Assembly: GCF_947495715.1 (NCBI RefSeq)
Contig: NZ_CANLZU010000007.1
Span: 81,025 to 145,024 of the forward strand
From: an uncultured Oceanisphaera sp.
GTDB taxonomy: Bacteria; Pseudomonadota; Gammaproteobacteria; Enterobacterales; Aeromonadaceae
Direction: 5' to 3'
Length of the DNA: 64,000 nt
In this document: positions 7,512 through 16,477 of the stretch, piece by piece
Layout of the letters: every line of letters begins with the position of its first letter
Position numbering within the stretch: position 1 is the stretch's first letter
Position numbers and translations under genes: made by a program
Notes under the pieces: model-generated
What the model saw: the letters and a program-made list of their open reading frames with translations, nothing else
Told to the model about the DNA's origin: nothing
The model's database searches: none

Positions 7512-8405
7512 CTAGGTCGTTACCTGGCGGATCTGTTGCCAGCACAGCGCCACCTGTTCGGAACGAAACGGTTGCCGACAGCACAACTCGATATCCAGTT
7601 TTACCCACGCCGACAACGGCAACTCCACCAGCCGACCCTGCTCCAGCTCTTCCCTGACCAGACTCGCCGGCAAAAAACTGGCGCCATCCCCCTGCAGCAC
7701 CAACGCCTTCAGCCCCTCGCCCAGGGCATTTTCGCATACCGGCAGACAAGGCTGTTCGCTCAACGCCGGAAGGCATTTACGCTGGATCAACCCGCCCAGA
7801 AAAGACGTGGGCGGATACAGCAACAGGCGCAACGGCGTGTCGGCAGACAAGCCATGCAGCGGATGACCCGAGTCGTTCACCGCCGACACCAGCACCAGCC
7901 GATCCTGCCCGACTACCCGCCGCTCTACCTCGGGGCGATTGAGCATGGGGCTGGTATCGTCGCCGGAAAAACACAGCAAAAAGTCGACCGAGCCGGACAT
8001 GAACTGTTCGATGGCATCGTGATAATGGCCGGTATTCAGCCGGATCAGGCTGTTCCCCAGCTGCGGGCGCAGAGAGTGGATCCAGCCGGGAAAAAAGGTC
8101 ACCGCCAGCGAAGGTTGCGCCACAAAATTCACACTGCTGTGCTCATGCAGGCTCTGGCGCAGCTGGTCGCGTGTGCCATAAATCTGCGACAATAGCAGCC
8201 GGGCCTGCTCCAGAAAGCTCTCGCCGGCCTCGGTCAGTGCCATGGGGTAACGATCCCGGCATACCAGCGGTACGCCCAGCCAGTTTTCCAGCGAACGAAT
8301 ACGCCGGCTGAACGCCGGTTGGGTCACGAAACGAACGTCCGCCGCCTTGGAGAAGTTACCCTGCTCGGCCAGGGCAACGAAGTCGTGCAGCCATTTGCTT
8401 TCCAT
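7512..8405 (-). CDS. LysR-family regulator, HypT-like
   Basis: The 297-residue protein has an N-terminal winged helix-turn-helix (residues 1-60) with the sequence MESKWLHDFVALAEQGNFSKAA...QPAFSRRI. This is closer to E. coli HypT (YjiE), a hypochlorite-responsive regulator, than to typical LysR proteins. A standard effector-binding region follows. It is divergent from the YeiH-type permease gene with 163 bp between them, which is the usual arrangement of a LysR regulator and its target. Assignment as a true HypT orthologue is tentative, because HypT activation depends on specific methionines that I did not align. Confidence 0.82.
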   Translation of the reverse strand: MESKWLHDFVALAEQGNFSKAADVRFVTQPAFSRRIRSLENWLGVPLVCRDRYPMALTEAGESFLEQARLLLSQIYGTRDQLRQSLHEHSSVNFVAQPSLAVTFFPGWIHSLRPQLGNSLIRLNTGHYHDAIEQFMSGSVDFLLCFSGDDTSPMLNRPEVERRVVGQDRLVLVSAVNDSGHPLHGLSADTPLRLLLYPPTSFLGGLIQRKCLPALSEQPCLPVCENALGEGLKALVLQGDGASFLPASLVREELEQGRLVELPLSAWVKLDIELCCRQPFRSEQVALCWQQIRQVTT

Positions 8406-8568
8406 GATTCTGCTCGTTAATACATTGATGCGGTATTGTATGCAAAAAAGTAACAGGCCCGCTATAAAAAGGCATTAGATACTGTCGAGTTCGCCTCTTA
8501 CCATGAAAATCTATCACCGGCTTCTTCACGCTGGCCTCAATACAGATTAACCGGCAAGGACGGCACTC

Positions 8569-9606
8569 ATGACTGCAGGAACCAACAACCAGGTAATGGG
8601 CATGTTGCAACGAATTGAAAATACAAGAAAACGCTACTTTCCCGGGGTGTGCGTGGCAGTCACCATCGGCATTGCCGCCAGCTTTCTGTCGCAGCACTAC
8701 GGCGCTCCCGCCATGCTGATGGCACTGCTGCTCGGGCTGGCCTTCAACTTTTTGAGCCAGGAGTCGGTCTGCCTGCCGGGGCTGGAATTTTCCGCCAAAA
8801 CCGTACTGCGCATCGGGGTGGCCATGCTGGGGCTGCGCATCACCTTCAGCGACGTGCTCACCCTGGGCTGGTCGCCGCTGCTGATGGTGTGCTCTTCGGT
8901 GGTGCTGACCATCGGCTTTGGCGTGATCATGGCCCGCGCGCTCGGCTTCTCTTCTTCATTCGGCACCCTTACCGGTGGCTCGGTGGCCATTTGCGGTGCC
9001 TCGGCCGCCATGGCCATCAGCAGCGTGCTGGATCAAAGTGAACAAACCAAGCGCAATACCCTGTTCACCGTGATCAGCGTCACCACCCTCAGCACCCTGG
9101 CGATGATTTTCTATCCGATGATCAGCTCCAGCCTGGGGCTGACCCCGCAGGAAGCCGGGCTCTTTATCGGTGCCACCATTCACGACGTCGCCCAGGTAGT
9201 GGGTGCCGGTTACAGCATGTCGAGCGAAGTCGGTGACCTCAGTACCTTCGTCAAGCTGCTGCGCGTGGCCATGCTGGTACCCATCGTCATGACCATCGGC
9301 ATCCTGATCCAGCGCGCGGCTCGCCAGCGCGGTGAAAGCGGCAGCAGCAAAGGAGTGGCGATACCCGGCTTTCTGCTCGGCTTTGTGGCGCTGTTCATTC
9401 TCAACAGCCTGGGCTGGATTCCGACCGCCGTCAGCCAGCCGCTGGCCGGCAGCTCTTCCTGGATGTTGCTGACCGCCATCGCCGCCCTGGGTGTACGTAC
9501 CCAGCTCAAGGACATTCTCTCGGTCGGCTGGAAGCCGGTGCTGCTGGTGGTACTGGAAACCCTGTTTATCGCCGGTCTGATCCTCGCTTACATCCTGATC
9601 AGTTAA
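8569..9606 (+). CDS. YeiH/UPF0324 family putative sulfate exporter
   Basis: The 345-residue membrane protein has about ten hydrophobic spans. Motifs of the YeiH family are present: PAMLMALLLGLAFNF, a GIAMLGLRI-type stretch (RIGVAMLGLRITF), GGSVAICGASAAMA, and GATIHDVAQVVGAGY. Members are annotated as putative sulfate exporters on indirect evidence. The first 20 residues are hydrophilic, and an internal ATG at residue 10 is a possible alternative start. It ends in a strong terminator and is probably controlled by the divergent HypT-like regulator. Confidence 0.88.
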   Translation: MTAGTNNQVMGMLQRIENTRKRYFPGVCVAVTIGIAASFLSQHYGAPAMLMALLLGLAFNFLSQESVCLPGLEFSAKTVLRIGVAMLGLRITFSDVLTLGWSPLLMVCSSVVLTIGFGVIMARALGFSSSFGTLTGGSVAICGASAAMAISSVLDQSEQTKRNTLFTVISVTTLSTLAMIFYPMISSSLGLTPQEAGLFIGATIHDVAQVVGAGYSMSSEVGDLSTFVKLLRVAMLVPIVMTIGILIQRAARQRGESGSSKGVAIPGFLLGFVALFILNSLGWIPTAVSQPLAGSSSWMLLTAIAALGVRTQLKDILSVGWKPVLLVVLETLFIAGLILAYILIS

Positions 9607-9629
9607 TAAGACAATCCGCTACAGCAACC

Positions 9630-9659
9630 AAAACGGCGACCCTGAGGTCGCCGTTTTTC
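9630..9659 (+). terminator. Rho-independent terminator after the yeiH-like gene
   Basis: AAACGGCGAC and GTCGCCGTTTTT form a long stem around a short CCTGAG loop and are followed by further T. The A-rich left side means it may also serve the converging oxidoreductase gene on the minus strand. Confidence 0.92.
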
Positions 9660-9674
9660 TTTTTGCTGCCGTGC

Positions 9675-10706
9675 CTACCGGAAGCTGGTGGCGGTTAACG
9701 ACAGGGTGCGTCCTTCCGCCGAGCTCTGCTCTGCCAGATTGATGATATTGAGCCCGTCCAGTGCATCCTGCATGGTCACCGGCAAGGGGCCTTCACCACG
9801 AATGGCTCTGGCCGTGGCCTCATAGAAATAGCGGTAGCCTCCCACTTGTGACTCGATGATCTCCGCCTCGTCATCGGAATAGAAGATGCCGTAGTCCGAC
9901 TCGGCTTCCTTGGCCAGATAGGGCGAGTCCGGCACTATGCCGTCCTGCAGCCGTTCTTCCTGCGGATCGAACCCCCGCTTGATGTAGCAGCCACGCTCTC
10001 CCTGCAGCTTGAAACGCAGGGTCGGCCCCGGATGATAGGGGCTGGAATGCAGCAGCACTTCCTTGTCGCTGTAGTGCAACTGCACATGGAAGTAGTCGGT
10101 GACCTCTGAGCCGGGGCGCATCGACAAACAACGGGCGGTCACCGACAGCGGCTTGCCGAACAACACCAGCGTCTGATCCACCATATGCCCGCCCAGATCG
10201 AACCAGACACCCGCGCCAACGCCGGGCTTCTCTGCCCGCACTCGCGGCCGAAAGCGGTCGAAGTGGGACTCGAAACCATGAATCGGCCCCAGGGTCTCGT
10301 CGGCCAGCAGCTTGCGCAAGGTCAGAAAATCGCTGTCCCAGCGACGGTTATGAAAGGGGATCAGGCACAGTTTATTGGTGTCGGCCAGCCGCATCATCTC
10401 GGCGCCCTGATGCAGCTGGGTCACGACGGGGTTTTCCATCACCACATGCAGCCCCAGCTTCAACGCCTTGAGACCCAGTTCGTAGTGCACCTCGTTGGGC
10501 GCGGTGATCACCACCAGCCGGGCGCCGGATTCGGCCAGCATCTGGTCCACGTCGGTATAGACCTTCACCTCGGGCCAGTCTTGCGCCGCCTTTTCCGGTT
10601 TGGAGGTGCTGATGGCCACCAGCTCGAATTCCGGCAGACAGTCGATAAAAGGCAAATGGAAAATACTGGCGGACTGGCCGTAGCCAATGATGGCGGTTTT
10701 AATCAT
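9675..10706 (-). CDS. Gfo/Idh/MocA-family oxidoreductase, YdgJ-like, with altered EKP motif
   Basis: The 343-residue protein has an N-terminal Rossmann fold (AIIGYGQSA near residue 5) and the YdgJ-like block PFHNRRWDSDFLTLRKLL followed by FESHFDRFRPRVR and WFDLGGHMVDQ. Family members are NAD(P)-dependent sugar or inositol dehydrogenases whose catalytic lysine sits in an EKP motif. Here that motif reads MENPVV (codons GAA AAC CCC), so asparagine replaces the lysine. This may mean reduced or changed catalysis. The gene ends near the yeiH terminator and is preceded by a LysR gene on the same strand, 25 bp away. Confidence 0.88.
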   Translation of the reverse strand: MIKTAIIGYGQSASIFHLPFIDCLPEFELVAISTSKPEKAAQDWPEVKVYTDVDQMLAESGARLVVITAPNEVHYELGLKALKLGLHVVMENPVVTQLHQGAEMMRLADTNKLCLIPFHNRRWDSDFLTLRKLLADETLGPIHGFESHFDRFRPRVRAEKPGVGAGVWFDLGGHMVDQTLVLFGKPLSVTARCLSMRPGSEVTDYFHVQLHYSDKEVLLHSSPYHPGPTLRFKLQGERGCYIKRGFDPQEERLQDGIVPDSPYLAKEAESDYGIFYSDDEAEIIESQVGGYRYFYEATARAIRGEGPLPVTMQDALDGLNIINLAEQSSAEGRTLSLTATSFR

Positions 10707-10731
10707 GGGTAGCTCTCGTTAAAAGTTCTCG

Positions 10732-11637
10732 TTAAAAGTAATGTTTGATATCCATGTAACGGGAACGGATATGCTCAATCAACAGCTTTATTTTGCGCGG
10801 TGGCTGGCGACTGTAGGGATAGACGGCATAAATACCCAGTATCTTGCCGACCTGCTGGGGTAACAGCTCAACCAGGCGCCCAGACTGCAGGTCGGGATAG
10901 ACCAGGCAGCGTGGCACATACGCCAAACCATGGCCAGCCAGGGCCGCTCTGCGCAGAGCGGCGGCATTATTGGTAGAAAAGTTGCCGCTCACCCGCAGCG
11001 GATAAATTTCGCCATAACGGTTGAACAGCCAGTCACGGGCCCCGCTCTCCTGATAACTGTAAATAAGACAGTTATGCTGCAACAGATCCTCCGGCACCTG
11101 GGGCTTGCCACGGCGACTAATATACGCAGGAGCGGCACAGATGGTCCAATGTGAATCCAGGATATGACGCGCGATCAGGTTGGAGTCGTCCAGGTGCCCG
11201 GTACGAACCACCAGATCATATCCCTCTCCAACCAAGTCCACGAAGCGATTCTCCAGCGACATATCCACCGAAATAGCCGGATGCAGTTCACAAAATTCGG
11301 CGACCGCCTGCGCCAGCAACAGTTCGCCGGAAATGGTGGGAACCGACATTCTGATATGCCCCTGCAGCGACTGGCTGTAGCCAGTAATGGCGTCAAATGC
11401 TTCCTGAGCGGTCTGTGCCACCAGGCGAGCACGCTGATACAGCACCTGTCCGGCTTCACTCAGCGTCAAACGCCGCGTGGTGCGGTGGATCAGGGTACTG
11501 CCCAGCTCCTTTTCCAGCCGGGCGATACGCTTGCTCACCACCGAGTTGGTCAGGCCGTTGGCGTCGGCCGCCTTGCTGAAGGAGCCTAATTCAACCACCT
11601 GGGCAAACAGGATCAGATCATCCGTTTTCGGCATCAT
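10732..11637 (-). CDS. LysR-family regulator, probably of the lactate genes
   Basis: The 301-residue protein has the standard LysR N-terminus (LILFAQVVELGSFSKAADANGLTNSVVSKRIARLE) and an effector domain of the CrgA/AaeR-like group (PTISGELLLAQAVAEF, DLVVRTGHLDDSNLIAR). It is divergent from lldP with 158 bp between the starts, so control of the lactate island is likely. The LldR regulator of E. coli is GntR-type; here a LysR protein takes that place. It could also drive the oxidoreductase gene that lies immediately downstream. Confidence 0.85.
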   Translation of the reverse strand: MMPKTDDLILFAQVVELGSFSKAADANGLTNSVVSKRIARLEKELGSTLIHRTTRRLTLSEAGQVLYQRARLVAQTAQEAFDAITGYSQSLQGHIRMSVPTISGELLLAQAVAEFCELHPAISVDMSLENRFVDLVGEGYDLVVRTGHLDDSNLIARHILDSHWTICAAPAYISRRGKPQVPEDLLQHNCLIYSYQESGARDWLFNRYGEIYPLRVSGNFSTNNAAALRRAALAGHGLAYVPRCLVYPDLQSGRLVELLPQQVGKILGIYAVYPYSRQPPRKIKLLIEHIRSRYMDIKHYF

Positions 11638-11732
11638 TCATCCACTTTTGGAAATAATGGGTTTCATTAAATCTATATATCCACAAAAGACAAGGGGATA
11701 AGGTTACATCACGTTAACAATCTGGTCACCAT

Positions 11733-11780
11733 CATACTCTAAACTGGGAGTATGCCCATGATGACCACCAAGACATACTC
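11733..11780. promoter_or_regulatory. CATACTC inverted and direct repeats upstream of lldP
   Basis: CATACTC (11733-11739) and GAGTATG (11748-11754) form an inverted repeat, and a further CATACTC lies at 11774-11780, just before the AAGGAAGGA ribosome-binding site. The position between a LysR gene and lldP suggests an operator, but the function is not shown. Confidence 0.4.
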
Positions 11781-11795
11781 AAGGAAGGAACCGCT

Positions 11796-13496
11796 ATGTT
11801 GAATGATTCCCTGCTGGCACTGCTGGCATTTTCGCCCATCGTGCTCGCCGCCATTCTGCTGGTCGGCCTGCAATGGCCGGCCAAACGCGCCATGCCCCTG
11901 GCATTTATCCTGACCGTGCTCGTCGCATTGCTGGTATGGGACATGAGCGGCACCCGGGTGATCGCCTCCAGCCTGCAGGGGCTGGCGATTTCCGTCTCGT
12001 TGCTGTGGATCATCTTCGGCGCCATCCTGTTACTGAATACCCTGAAGCATACCGGTGCCATCACCACCATTCGTAACGGCTTCACCGCCATCTCGCCGGA
12101 TCGCCGCATCCAGGCCATTATCGTCGCCTGGTGCTTCGGCTGCTTTATCGAGGGCGCCTCCGGCTTTGGTACCCCCGCCGCGGTGGCTGCGCCGCTGATG
12201 GTGGCGCTGGGCTTCCCGGCCCTGGCGGCGGTACTGATGGGCATGATGATTCAGAGCACACCGGTGTCGTTCGGTGCCGTAGGCACCCCCATCATCGTCG
12301 GCGTGACCACCGGCCTGGACAACGCCGCCATCAACACCACCCTGACCACCGCCGGCTCCGGCTGGCAAGACTACCTGCAAACCGTAACCAGCAACGTGGC
12401 GGTCACCCACGCCATCATCGGTATCCTGATGCCCCTGTTCATGAGCATGATGCTGACCCGCTTCTTCGGCAAGAACAAGAGCTGGAAAGAAGGCCTCGAC
12501 ATACTGCCGTTTGCCATCTTCGCGGGTCTGGCCTTTACCGTGCCTTACGCACTCACCGGCGTTCTGCTCGGCCCGGAATTTCCTGCCCTGATCGGCGGCC
12601 TGGTGGGTCTGGCCATCGTCGTCACCGCCACACGCAAAGGCTTTCTGGTACCCAAGAGCACCTTCGAGTTTCCGGAAGAGAAAAACTGGCCAGCAGAATG
12701 GCTGGGCTCGCTTACCATTCACAAGGAAGATCTGAAACAACACCCCATCAGCATGGGCCTCGCATGGTTCCCTTACCTGCTGCTGCCGGTACTGCTGGTA
12801 CTGAGCCGCACCAGTGACAGCTTCAAGGGCCTGCTCACCAGCTGGAGCATCGCCTTCGGCGATATTCTGGGCGAGGCCGGTATCAGCGCCAGCATCCAGC
12901 CCCTGTACCTGCCCGGCGGTATCCTGGTGTTCGTTTCTCTGGTGGCGGTACTGAGCCAGACCCGCTCGCTCACCGCCTTCGTACCGGCCGTCGCCGAGTC
13001 TTCCCGCACCCTGATCGGCGCCGGCTTCGTGCTGATGTTCACCGTGCCCATGGTGAGGATCTTCATCAACTCCGGGGTCAACGAGGCCGACATCGCCAGC
13101 ATGCCGGTGATGACCGCCAGGGTGGCCGCCGATCTGGTCGGTGATTTCTTCCCGGCCATCAGCGGGGTCATCGGTGCGCTGGGGGCCTTTATCGCCGGCT
13201 CCAATACCGTGTCCAACATGATGTTTTCCCAGTTCCAGTTCGAAGTCGCCCAGACGCTGAACGTGTCCACCGCCATGGTGGTGGCGTTGCAGGCGGTGGG
13301 TGCCGCCGCCGGCAACATGATCGCCATTCACAACGTGGTTGCGGCCTCGGCCACCGTCGGCCTGCTCGGTCGGGAAGGCACCACCTTGCGCAAGACCGCC
13401 TTGCCCACCCTCTACTACCTGGTGGCCCTCGGCGTCATCGGCATGATTGCCATCTATGGGCTGGGTATTTCGGATCCCCTGCTGAAATTATCTTGA
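11796..13496 (+). CDS. lldP: L-lactate permease
   Basis: The 566-residue protein matches LctP/LldP length and has many membrane spans. Family signatures include the segment [23 protein letters not shown] near residues 110-131, [16 protein letters not shown] near 150, and [17 protein letters not shown] near 465. It imports lactate (and glycolate in some bacteria) by proton symport. It is the first gene of the lactate island and has a clear AAGGAAGG ribosome-binding site. Confidence 0.97.
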   Translation: MLNDSLLALLAFSPIVLAAILLVGLQWPAKRAMPLAFILTVLVALLVWDMSGTRVIASSLQGLAISVSLLWIIFGAILLLNTLKHTGAITTIRNGFTAISPDRRIQAIIVAWCFGCFIEGASGFGTPAAVAAPLMVALGFPALAAVLMGMMIQSTPVSFGAVGTPIIVGVTTGLDNAAINTTLTTAGSGWQDYLQTVTSNVAVTHAIIGILMPLFMSMMLTRFFGKNKSWKEGLDILPFAIFAGLAFTVPYALTGVLLGPEFPALIGGLVGLAIVVTATRKGFLVPKSTFEFPEEKNWPAEWLGSLTIHKEDLKQHPISMGLAWFPYLLLPVLLVLSRTSDSFKGLLTSWSIAFGDILGEAGISASIQPLYLPGGILVFVSLVAVLSQTRSLTAFVPAVAESSRTLIGAGFVLMFTVPMVRIFINSGVNEADIASMPVMTARVAADLVGDFFPAISGVIGALGAFIAGSNTVSNMMFSQFQFEVAQTLNVSTAMVVALQAVGAAAGNMIAIHNVVAASATVGLLGREGTTLRKTALPTLYYLVALGVIGMIAIYGLGISDPLLKLS

Positions 13497-13502
13497 GTTG
13501 CG

Positions 13503-13535
13503 TTGCCTGCCGGTCGGCACCAGACCGGCAGGCAA
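13503..13535 (+). other. Strong hairpin between lldP and lldE
   Basis: TTGCCTGCCGGTC (13503-13515) and GACCGGCAGGCAA (13523-13535) form a perfect 13-bp stem with a 7-base loop. No T-run follows, so it is more likely a processing or mRNA-stability element that separates permease and enzyme levels than a terminator. Confidence 0.7.
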
Positions 13536-13569
13536 CAGCTAAAACAGTGTTATTTGAAGGAATTGCCTT

Positions 13570-14343
13570 ATGTCGTCCGCTATTCGCATCTATCCGGCCA
13601 AGCCAGAAAAGGTATATATCTACGCCACCTGCCTGGTGGACATGTTCTCCCCCCAGAGCGGGCTGGATGCCATCCGTCTGCTGGAACTGGCCGGTGTCGA
13701 GGTCATCTATGTGCCCAAGCAAACCTGCTGCGGCCAGCCCGCCTATTCATCCGGCTACGAAGATGACGCCAAAACCACAGCCCTGAGCCAGATGGCACTG
13801 TTCCCCGCTCCCTGGCCAGTCATAGTGCTGTCCGGTTCCTGCGGCGGCATGATGCACCACCACTACCGCCGGCTGTTCGCCGGCAGCGAGCAGGAAGCGG
13901 TGGTTAACCAATTTTGTGATCGGGTATTCGAACTCACCGAATTTCTGGTGCAGGTGTGCCGCATCCGGCTTAGTGATCAGGGCCCGGCCACCTCGGTGGT
14001 GCTGCATACCTCCTGCGCCGCCCGTCGGGAAATGAAAGTCCACAACACCGCCCGCCAACTGCTGAGCCAGCTGGAGCGTGTGGAACTGCGTGAACAGGCC
14101 TACGAAAGCGAGTGCTGCGGCTTCGGCGGCACCTTCTCGGTACGTCACCCGGCGATCAGCGAAGCCATGGTGCAAGACAAGACCCAACACCTGAGCGAAG
14201 CCGGCGCGGAGCAGCTAATCAGTGCCGACTGGGGCTGCCTTCTCAACATCAACGGCGCCCTGGAATATCAGGGCAAAGCACTAAAAGGGACACACCTGGC
14301 CACCTTTTTGCTGAGTCGGATGGAGGGACATGATGCACAATAA
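13570..14343 (+). CDS. lldE: L-lactate dehydrogenase complex subunit LldE (LutA-like, Fe-S)
   Basis: The 257-residue protein has two cysteine-rich CCG domains: TCCGQPAYSSG near residues 55-65 with an upstream ATC, and SECCGFGGTFSV near 180 with an upstream TSCAARREM. This is the pattern of LutA/YkgE. Together with LldF and LldG it forms the flavin-independent L-lactate oxidising complex found in Shewanella and Bacillus. The open frame overlaps lldF. Confidence 0.95.
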   Translation: MSSAIRIYPAKPEKVYIYATCLVDMFSPQSGLDAIRLLELAGVEVIYVPKQTCCGQPAYSSGYEDDAKTTALSQMALFPAPWPVIVLSGSCGGMMHHHYRRLFAGSEQEAVVNQFCDRVFELTEFLVQVCRIRLSDQGPATSVVLHTSCAARREMKVHNTARQLLSQLERVELREQAYESECCGFGGTFSVRHPAISEAMVQDKTQHLSEAGAEQLISADWGCLLNINGALEYQGKALKGTHLATFLLSRMEGHDAQ

Positions 14344-15751
14344 ACCCCAGCTGTTTCATCCCCAGGCCGAGGCGGCGCTGGCCAATCCCGAACTGCGCGC
14401 CAACTTCCGTGGCGCCATGGACTACCTGCGCGACAAACGCCAGACCGCCTTCGCCGACCCGGATGAAGAAAGCGCCATCCGCGACCGGGCCGAAGCCATC
14501 CGCCAGCGCTGTCTGAGCAAGCTGCCGGCGCTGCTCGAACAACTGGAAGCCAATTGCATCGCCAACGGCATTCGGGTGCACTGGGCCGAAAACGCCGAAC
14601 AGGCCAACGCTCTCTTCGCCGACATCATCCAGTCTCACGGCGGCACCCAGGTAGTGAAAGGCAAGTCCATGGTGAGCGAAGAGATCGAGCTGAACCACGC
14701 CATGGCCACAGAAGGCATCGACTGCCTGGAAAGCGACATGGGCGAATACATAGTCCAGCTCGGCGACGAGACCCCCTCGCACATCATCATGCCCGCCATT
14801 CACAAGAACAAGCAGCAGGTGGCGGACCTGTTTGCCGAGCACGTACCCGGCTTCAAACACACCCTGGACGTGGATACCCTGATCCGGACCGGACGCAATG
14901 TATTGCGCGAGAAGTTCCGTCGCGCCGACATAGGGGTGTCGGGCGTCAACTTCGCGGTGGCCGAAACCGGTACCCTGTGCCTGGTGGAAAACGAGGGCAA
15001 CGGGCGCATGTGCACCACGGTACCCGAGGTACATATCGCCATCACCGGTATCGAAAAGGTGGTGGAGTTTCTGGCCGACGTACCGCCGCTGTTCAGTGCC
15101 CTCACCCGCTCGGCAACCGGCCAGTCCATTACCACCTACTTCAACATGATAAGCGGCCCCCGCAAGCACGACGAGCTGGACGGCCCCAGAGAAGTGCATC
15201 TGGTGCTGCTCGACAACGGTCGCAGCCAGGCCTTCGTGGACGAAGAAATGCGCAAGACACTGCAGTGCATTCGCTGCGGCGCCTGCATGAACCACTGCCC
15301 GGTCTACACCCGCATCGGCGGCCATGCCTATGGCACCGTCTATCCCGGCCCCATCGGCAAGATCATTTCCCCCCACCTGATGGGACTGGAAGCGACCCGG
15401 GAGCTGCCCACCGCCTCCAGCCTGTGTGGCGCCTGCGGCGAAGTCTGCCCGGTACGTATTCCCATTCCCGAATTGTTGCAACGGCTGCGGCGCGAGGCCA
15501 AGCAGGAGCCCCGCCCCGGCGTACCGGCGCTACGCGGCCAAAATTCCGCCAAGAGCAATACCGAGGCCTTCGTCTGGCGCAGCTTCGGCCTGCTCACCCG
15601 CACGCCTGCGCTGTACCGGATGATGAGCTGGTGCGCCACCCGCCTGCGCGGCCTGATACCGAGTAAACTGGGCCCCTGGACCCGTTGCCGCACCGCCCCC
15701 AGACCCGCCGCCAACACCCTGCGTGAACTGATGGCCAAGAGGAACAAATAA
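14333..15751 (+). CDS. lldF: L-lactate dehydrogenase complex subunit LldF (LutB-like, 4Fe-4S)
   Basis: The 472-residue protein has an N-terminal LUD domain (KGKSMVSEEIELNHA, GVSGVNFAVAETGT) and two ferredoxin-type clusters (CIRCGACMNHCPVY near residue 308 and CGACGEVCPVRIP near 365). The start at 14333 is preferred because GGAGGG lies 5 bases before it; the ATG three bases earlier is too close. It is the electron-transferring subunit, overlapping lldE by 11 bases and lldG by one base. Confidence 0.95.
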   Translation: MHNKPQLFHPQAEAALANPELRANFRGAMDYLRDKRQTAFADPDEESAIRDRAEAIRQRCLSKLPALLEQLEANCIANGIRVHWAENAEQANALFADIIQSHGGTQVVKGKSMVSEEIELNHAMATEGIDCLESDMGEYIVQLGDETPSHIIMPAIHKNKQQVADLFAEHVPGFKHTLDVDTLIRTGRNVLREKFRRADIGVSGVNFAVAETGTLCLVENEGNGRMCTTVPEVHIAITGIEKVVEFLADVPPLFSALTRSATGQSITTYFNMISGPRKHDELDGPREVHLVLLDNGRSQAFVDEEMRKTLQCIRCGACMNHCPVYTRIGGHAYGTVYPGPIGKIISPHLMGLEATRELPTASSLCGACGEVCPVRIPIPELLQRLRREAKQEPRPGVPALRGQNSAKSNTEAFVWRSFGLLTRTPALYRMMSWCATRLRGLIPSKLGPWTRCRTAPRPAANTLRELMAKRNK

Positions 15752-16404
15752 TGTCGACTGCCCGCAACGCCATACTCAACCGACTGCGCCAGGCAGAGAT
15801 CAAGCCGCTGCCGGTCAATAATCCGGACTACCCGATCTGGGATAACACCGACCGTAGCGCCATGCTGACCCGATTGACCGAACTGCTGCAGCAGAATCAC
15901 GCCGAGGTACTCAGGCTGAACCGCGGTGAACTGATAGCCACCCTGAAAACCCGGATAGAGCAGATGGGACTGAAACGTATTGCCACCGGCACCGGTGGCG
16001 ATTTTCATGCCGAGCTAACCGAGGCCCTGGCCGACTGCGCCGAACAGCGGCCCTTCGACCAGTCGCTGGAGCAGTGGAAAGACGAGCTGTTCAACCGGGT
16101 CGATGCCGGCATTACCGGTTGTCACGGCGCCATTGCCGCCACCGGCAGCCTGGTACTCTGGCCCGGGCCGGCAGAACCCCGTACCCTGTCGCTGGTGCCG
16201 CCCTGTCATATCGCCATTCTAAAGGCCTCGACCCTGCACTCCAACCTGCCGGCGATGATGGCCGATCAGCACTGGGCCGGTGGGATGCCGACCAACCTGC
16301 TGCTGATCTCGGGGCCGTCCAAGACCGCCGACATTCAGCAAACCCTGGCCTATGGCGCTCACGGACCCAGGCAGCTGCTGGTGCTGATCCTGGAGGATGC
16401 CTGA
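15751..16404 (+). CDS. lldG: L-lactate dehydrogenase complex subunit LldG (LutC-like)
   Basis: The 217-residue LUD-domain protein matches LutC/YkgG. Visible motifs are AGITGCHGAIAATGSLVLWPGP near residues 110-131 and LISGPSKTADIQQTLAYGAHGP at the end, the family's most conserved block. The start shares one base with the lldF stop (TAATG), a sign of coupled translation. It is needed with LldE and LldF for growth on L-lactate in Shewanella. Confidence 0.95.
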   Translation: MSTARNAILNRLRQAEIKPLPVNNPDYPIWDNTDRSAMLTRLTELLQQNHAEVLRLNRGELIATLKTRIEQMGLKRIATGTGGDFHAELTEALADCAEQRPFDQSLEQWKDELFNRVDAGITGCHGAIAATGSLVLWPGPAEPRTLSLVPPCHIAILKASTLHSNLPAMMADQHWAGGMPTNLLLISGPSKTADIQQTLAYGAHGPRQLLVLILEDA

Positions 16405-16477
16405 TAACCGATACCCAGTGCCTGATGACAACGCCAATACCGAAACCACTTTTAGTTCTGATGTTAGAGGACCTTTG

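Noticed and set aside
12030..13331. 433-codon open frame opposite lldP
   Set aside because: Shadow of the permease gene with biased Gly/His/Gln composition and no domain.
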